A DNA stretch of 7,719 nt from an uncultured Lachnospiraceae bacterium (GTDB lineage Bacteria > Bacillota > Clostridia > Lachnospirales > Lachnospiraceae), in NCBI GenBank assembly GCA_949346185.1, contig CASGVX010000095.1, positions 1-7,719 on the forward strand, given 5' to 3'. The notes under the pieces are model-generated. The model had not been told where the DNA came from, did not search any database, and saw only the letters and a program-made list of their open reading frames with translations. Below are positions 5,751-7,719 of the stretch, in pieces (within the stretch, counting starts at the first letter, position 1; each line of letters opens with the position of its first letter). The position numbers were made by a program, and so were the translations under genes.

Positions 5751-6191
5751 TTGACCAAAATAATACGCCCCAAAGCAAATTTTCCCTATGGTCTACACGA
5801 TGCACGCATTCATAAAATCGAAATTTCGAACAACCGTATTTCTTTTTTCTTCCCCGCAATTTTTCAATATCAAGACAATGCGGAAAGCGCACACAGGGCG
5901 CGCATCTCTTTTCTGGATGTAGATATCGATGAATGCGATATCTACATCTTCAAATGTCCTGATAAAAAAGGGCGATTCAAAGGCAGACGCTACTCCCTTG
6001 ATAAATTTGCAAAAAAATTTCCCCAAGCAGACCTGGAAATCATCACAGAATGCTATCACGGTTATGACACCATCTGGTCCGGTTGGTTTTATCGGAAGAA
6101 GAAAAGTTATTATTTTCATATTAATATATGGACGCAGGGGGATATCCTTTACGAGATTGGCGAGCCGCTCCCCCCAGCTCACCCCTCATGA
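5751..6191 (+). CDS. Hypothetical 146-residue protein, only plus-strand gene in the window
   Basis: I do not recognise the family. The protein is soluble-looking, with alternating hydrophobic and charged residues that suggest mostly beta strands: HDARIHKIEI (16-25), RISFFF (29-34), RISFLDVDIDECDIYIF (51-67), GRRYSLDKF (78-86), IITECYHGYDTIW (97-109) and SYYFHINIW (119-127). No signal peptide or membrane helix is seen. The start is TTG at 5751, supported by AGGAGG and a near-consensus promoter. The gene is more AT-rich than icd and MYG1 beside it, lies against the strand of all neighbours, and its last 13 bases overlap the convergent MYG1 stop (6179-6191). These traits fit a late insertion or an accessory gene. 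A small beta-rich protein of this kind might be an immunity-type protein, but nothing here proves it. Confidence 0.75.
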   Translation: MTKIIRPKANFPYGLHDARIHKIEISNNRISFFFPAIFQYQDNAESAHRARISFLDVDIDECDIYIFKCPDKKGRFKGRRYSLDKFAKKFPQADLEIITECYHGYDTIWSGWFYRKKKSYYFHINIWTQGDILYEIGEPLPPAHPS

Positions 6192-7021
6192 TGGGCGATG
6201 GCATACTCTGCCGCCGCCAGCGCATCCTCCCGCTTCTCTGCCGACGCTAGAAATCCGTTGGCATGGCAGAAATGCAACGTGGCGATTCCGCTCATCTCCT
6301 GCAGGGCATCCGGCTCCGCTCCCCACCACTCTCTGGGAAAATCGCATACCAATCCATTGTCCTCCTGGCTCTTAGGAACTCCCTGGATACTATACCCGCC
6401 TCTCTTGGAACTATACATCACGAACTGATAGGTACTGCCAATCACCTCCCTCTTCCAAGGCACATAGGGATCAAGTTCCAAGATTCTCCCATCACCAGCA
6501 GCCATGGCATCCCGCAGGATTTGCCGTCCACGAACCATTCCATCCACAGAGCGAAAATGATTCTGCAGAATCACTTTCGCCACATTTACCGCCTTATGAA
6601 AACAGATATCATGGGATTCCTTAGAGTCCCATCCCGGATTGAACTCCTCAATAATCGAAGACAGCATATTATCACAGCCAGTATTGTCCGCTTCGTCCAG
6701 GGGCTGTATGAACTTCTCGTCAAATATTGCCGCCTCCTCTTCCCCCGCAAAGTCCGCGCCAAAAGCCCGCCATATTAGGCCAAAGGCCGCATAGGGGCAA
6801 CCATTGTCCCGATATTCCTTCTCCGCCTGATGATGGTCAAATTCCCCCCGGCCGATATCATACACGATCCCCTGAAAACCCTCTGGAACCTCGTATCCCC
6901 GCTGCACTTTGAACTTCGGGTTCAGTATTTTCAAAAAGGCGGTGGCAAACACGTCGTCTGCATGGAATTTCCCACCATGGGTAAATCCCCTCTTGGGGAT
7001 ATTGGGTATATCTCTATTCAT
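6179..7021 (-). CDS. MYG1/UPF0160 family metal-dependent hydrolase
   Basis: The 280-residue protein belongs to the MYG1 family, related to DHH phosphoesterases; eukaryotic MYG1 has been described as a 3'-5' RNA exonuclease, while bacterial members are poorly studied. Visible motifs are FTHGGKFHADDVFATA (13-28) with H15, H20, D22 and D23, YDIGRGEFDHHQ (54-65) with D55, D62, H63 and H64, and QPLDEADNTG (106-115) with D109 and D112, together a likely metal centre. C-terminal family motifs include GYSIQGVP (209-216) and HANGFLA (253-259). The ATG at 7021 lies 5 bases before the icd stop (7014-7016), so the two genes overlap by 8 nt and are probably translationally coupled; GAGGG (7030-7034) sits 8 nt upstream. 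Its end overlaps the convergent plus-strand gene by 13 nt. The link to isocitrate metabolism is unknown. Confidence 0.9.
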   Translation of the reverse strand: MNRDIPNIPKRGFTHGGKFHADDVFATAFLKILNPKFKVQRGYEVPEGFQGIVYDIGRGEFDHHQAEKEYRDNGCPYAAFGLIWRAFGADFAGEEEAAIFDEKFIQPLDEADNTGCDNMLSSIIEEFNPGWDSKESHDICFHKAVNVAKVILQNHFRSVDGMVRGRQILRDAMAAGDGRILELDPYVPWKREVIGSTYQFVMYSSKRGGYSIQGVPKSQEDNGLVCDFPREWWGAEPDALQEMSGIATLHFCHANGFLASAEKREDALAAAEYAIAHHEG

Positions 7022-7719
7022 TCAGCAGTCCCTCTAAATTCTCGCGAATCGCCTTGATGAATCCCTCGCTATTTAGCACTGTCACATCCTTCATGCTGGT
7101 AATCAATGCAAGATCCTTCGTCATCTTCCCGGACTCAATCGTGCCCAGCGTAGCCCTGTCCAATTTGTCTGCAAAGTCACACAGCGCAGGGATTCCGTCA
7201 ATTTCTCCACGCTTGCGCAATGCACCGCTCCAAGCAAAGATGGTTGCCACAGAATTGGTGGAAGTCTCCTCTCCCGCCAAATACTTATAATAATGCCTCT
7301 GCACAGTTCCATGTGCCGCCTCATACTCGTACACGCCGCTAGGGGATACCAAGACCGAAGTCATCATAGCCAGAGAGCCGCAAGCAGAAGAAACCATGTC
7401 GCTCATCACGTCCCCATCGTAATTCTTGCATGCCCAGATAAATCCGCCCTTAGCCTTCATCACGCGGGCAACCGCATCGTCAATCAGCGTGTAGAAATAC
7501 TCTATTCCTGCCGCATCAAACTTTTCCTTATACTCTTTATTGAAGATGTCTTGGAAGATATCTTTAAAATTATGGTCATATACCTTTGAAATAGTGTCCT
7601 TGGTAGCAAACCATAAATCCTGCTTGATATCCAATGCATAGTTAAAACATGCTCTGGCAAAGCTCTCGATAGATTTATCCACAAACACGGATAACGGCAC
7701 AGGCACACAGAACGGAACC
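7014..7719 (-). CDS. icd: NADP-dependent isocitrate dehydrogenase, C-terminal part (runs off the window)
   Basis: About 234 C-terminal residues are present; the start lies beyond 7719. The enzyme oxidatively decarboxylates isocitrate to 2-oxoglutarate, supplying NADPH and the carbon skeleton for glutamate. Recognisable segments are SIESFARACFNYALD, WFATKDTISKVYD, FKDIFQDIF, LIDDAVARVMKAKGGF, the isocitrate dehydrogenase signature around CKNYDGDVMSDM, GSLAMMTSVL, the cofactor-site motif EAAHGTVQRHY and GEETSTNSVATIFAW. This pattern fits the homodimeric eukaryotic-like NADP class. The gene ends with TAG at 7014-7016, inside the start region of the MYG1-family gene. The last few visible residues at the window edge (before VDKSIESF) look less typical than the rest but are too few to judge. 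Confidence 0.92.
   Translation of the reverse strand, partial: VPFCVPVPLSVFVDKSIESFARACFNYALDIKQDLWFATKDTISKVYDHNFKDIFQDIFNKEYKEKFDAAGIEYFYTLIDDAVARVMKAKGGFIWACKNYDGDVMSDMVSSACGSLAMMTSVLVSPSGVYEYEAAHGTVQRHYYKYLAGEETSTNSVATIFAWSGALRKRGEIDGIPALCDFADKLDRATLGTIESGKMTKDLALITSMKDVTVLNSEGFIKAIRENLEGLLNE

Noticed and set aside
4429..5754. Long plus-strand open frame (441 codons) opposite the NYN and sigK genes
   Set aside because: Leucine/proline-rich shadow of the repeat and K/E-rich regions; no ribosome binding site, and both minus-strand genes are well supported.
5686..5892. N-terminal extension of the NYN gene up to 5892
   Set aside because: The added part has no family features, overlaps the opposite promoter and gene, and the domain begins right after the ATG at 5685.

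Overview
The window looks like a chromosomal stretch of a spore-forming Gram-positive anaerobe of the Clostridia, most like Lachnospiraceae. The reasons are a SigK-type sporulation sigma factor, a YhaM-type HD exoribonuclease, an RlmD/RlmCD-type rRNA methyltransferase, an NADP-type isocitrate dehydrogenase and strong AGGAGG-like ribosome binding sites. This assignment rests on recognising protein families by eye, not on a search.

Almost everything is on the minus strand. From right to left: the 3' part of icd (7014-7719, runs off the window) with a MYG1-family hydrolase gene (6179-7021) coupled to its end; a lone plus-strand gene of unknown function (5751-6191) with its own near-consensus promoter; a NYN/PIN-like putative nuclease carrying six in-frame 11-residue repeats (4540-5685); sigK (3818-4444); a stand-alone CheY-like receiver (3382-3741) ending in a clear terminator (3327-3356); then yhaM (2287-3252) and rlmD (794-2239), spaced like an operon.

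The left 800 bases are different. They are more AT-rich. rlmD ends a few codons after its conserved HVETV motif, followed by about 330 bases with no convincing gene but with two strong inverted repeats, an orphan reading frame and a two-tier hairpin with a U-tract. A ParB-like gene (1-463, incomplete) then reads out of the window. From memory, the 3' end of rum/rlmD genes is a known integration site of Gram-positive integrative conjugative elements (ICEs), and this ParB resembles ICE/plasmid partition proteins. The best reading is that about 1-830 is the end of an integrated mobile element joined to the chromosome at rlmD. This is inference: no integrase or second attachment site is visible.

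Functionally, rlmD (rRNA modification), yhaM (3'-5' exoribonuclease), the NYN protein and possibly MYG1 (nuclease activity reported for eukaryotic relatives) make an RNA-related neighbourhood, but nothing here shows that they act together. No tRNA, rRNA, CRISPR array or insertion sequence was seen.
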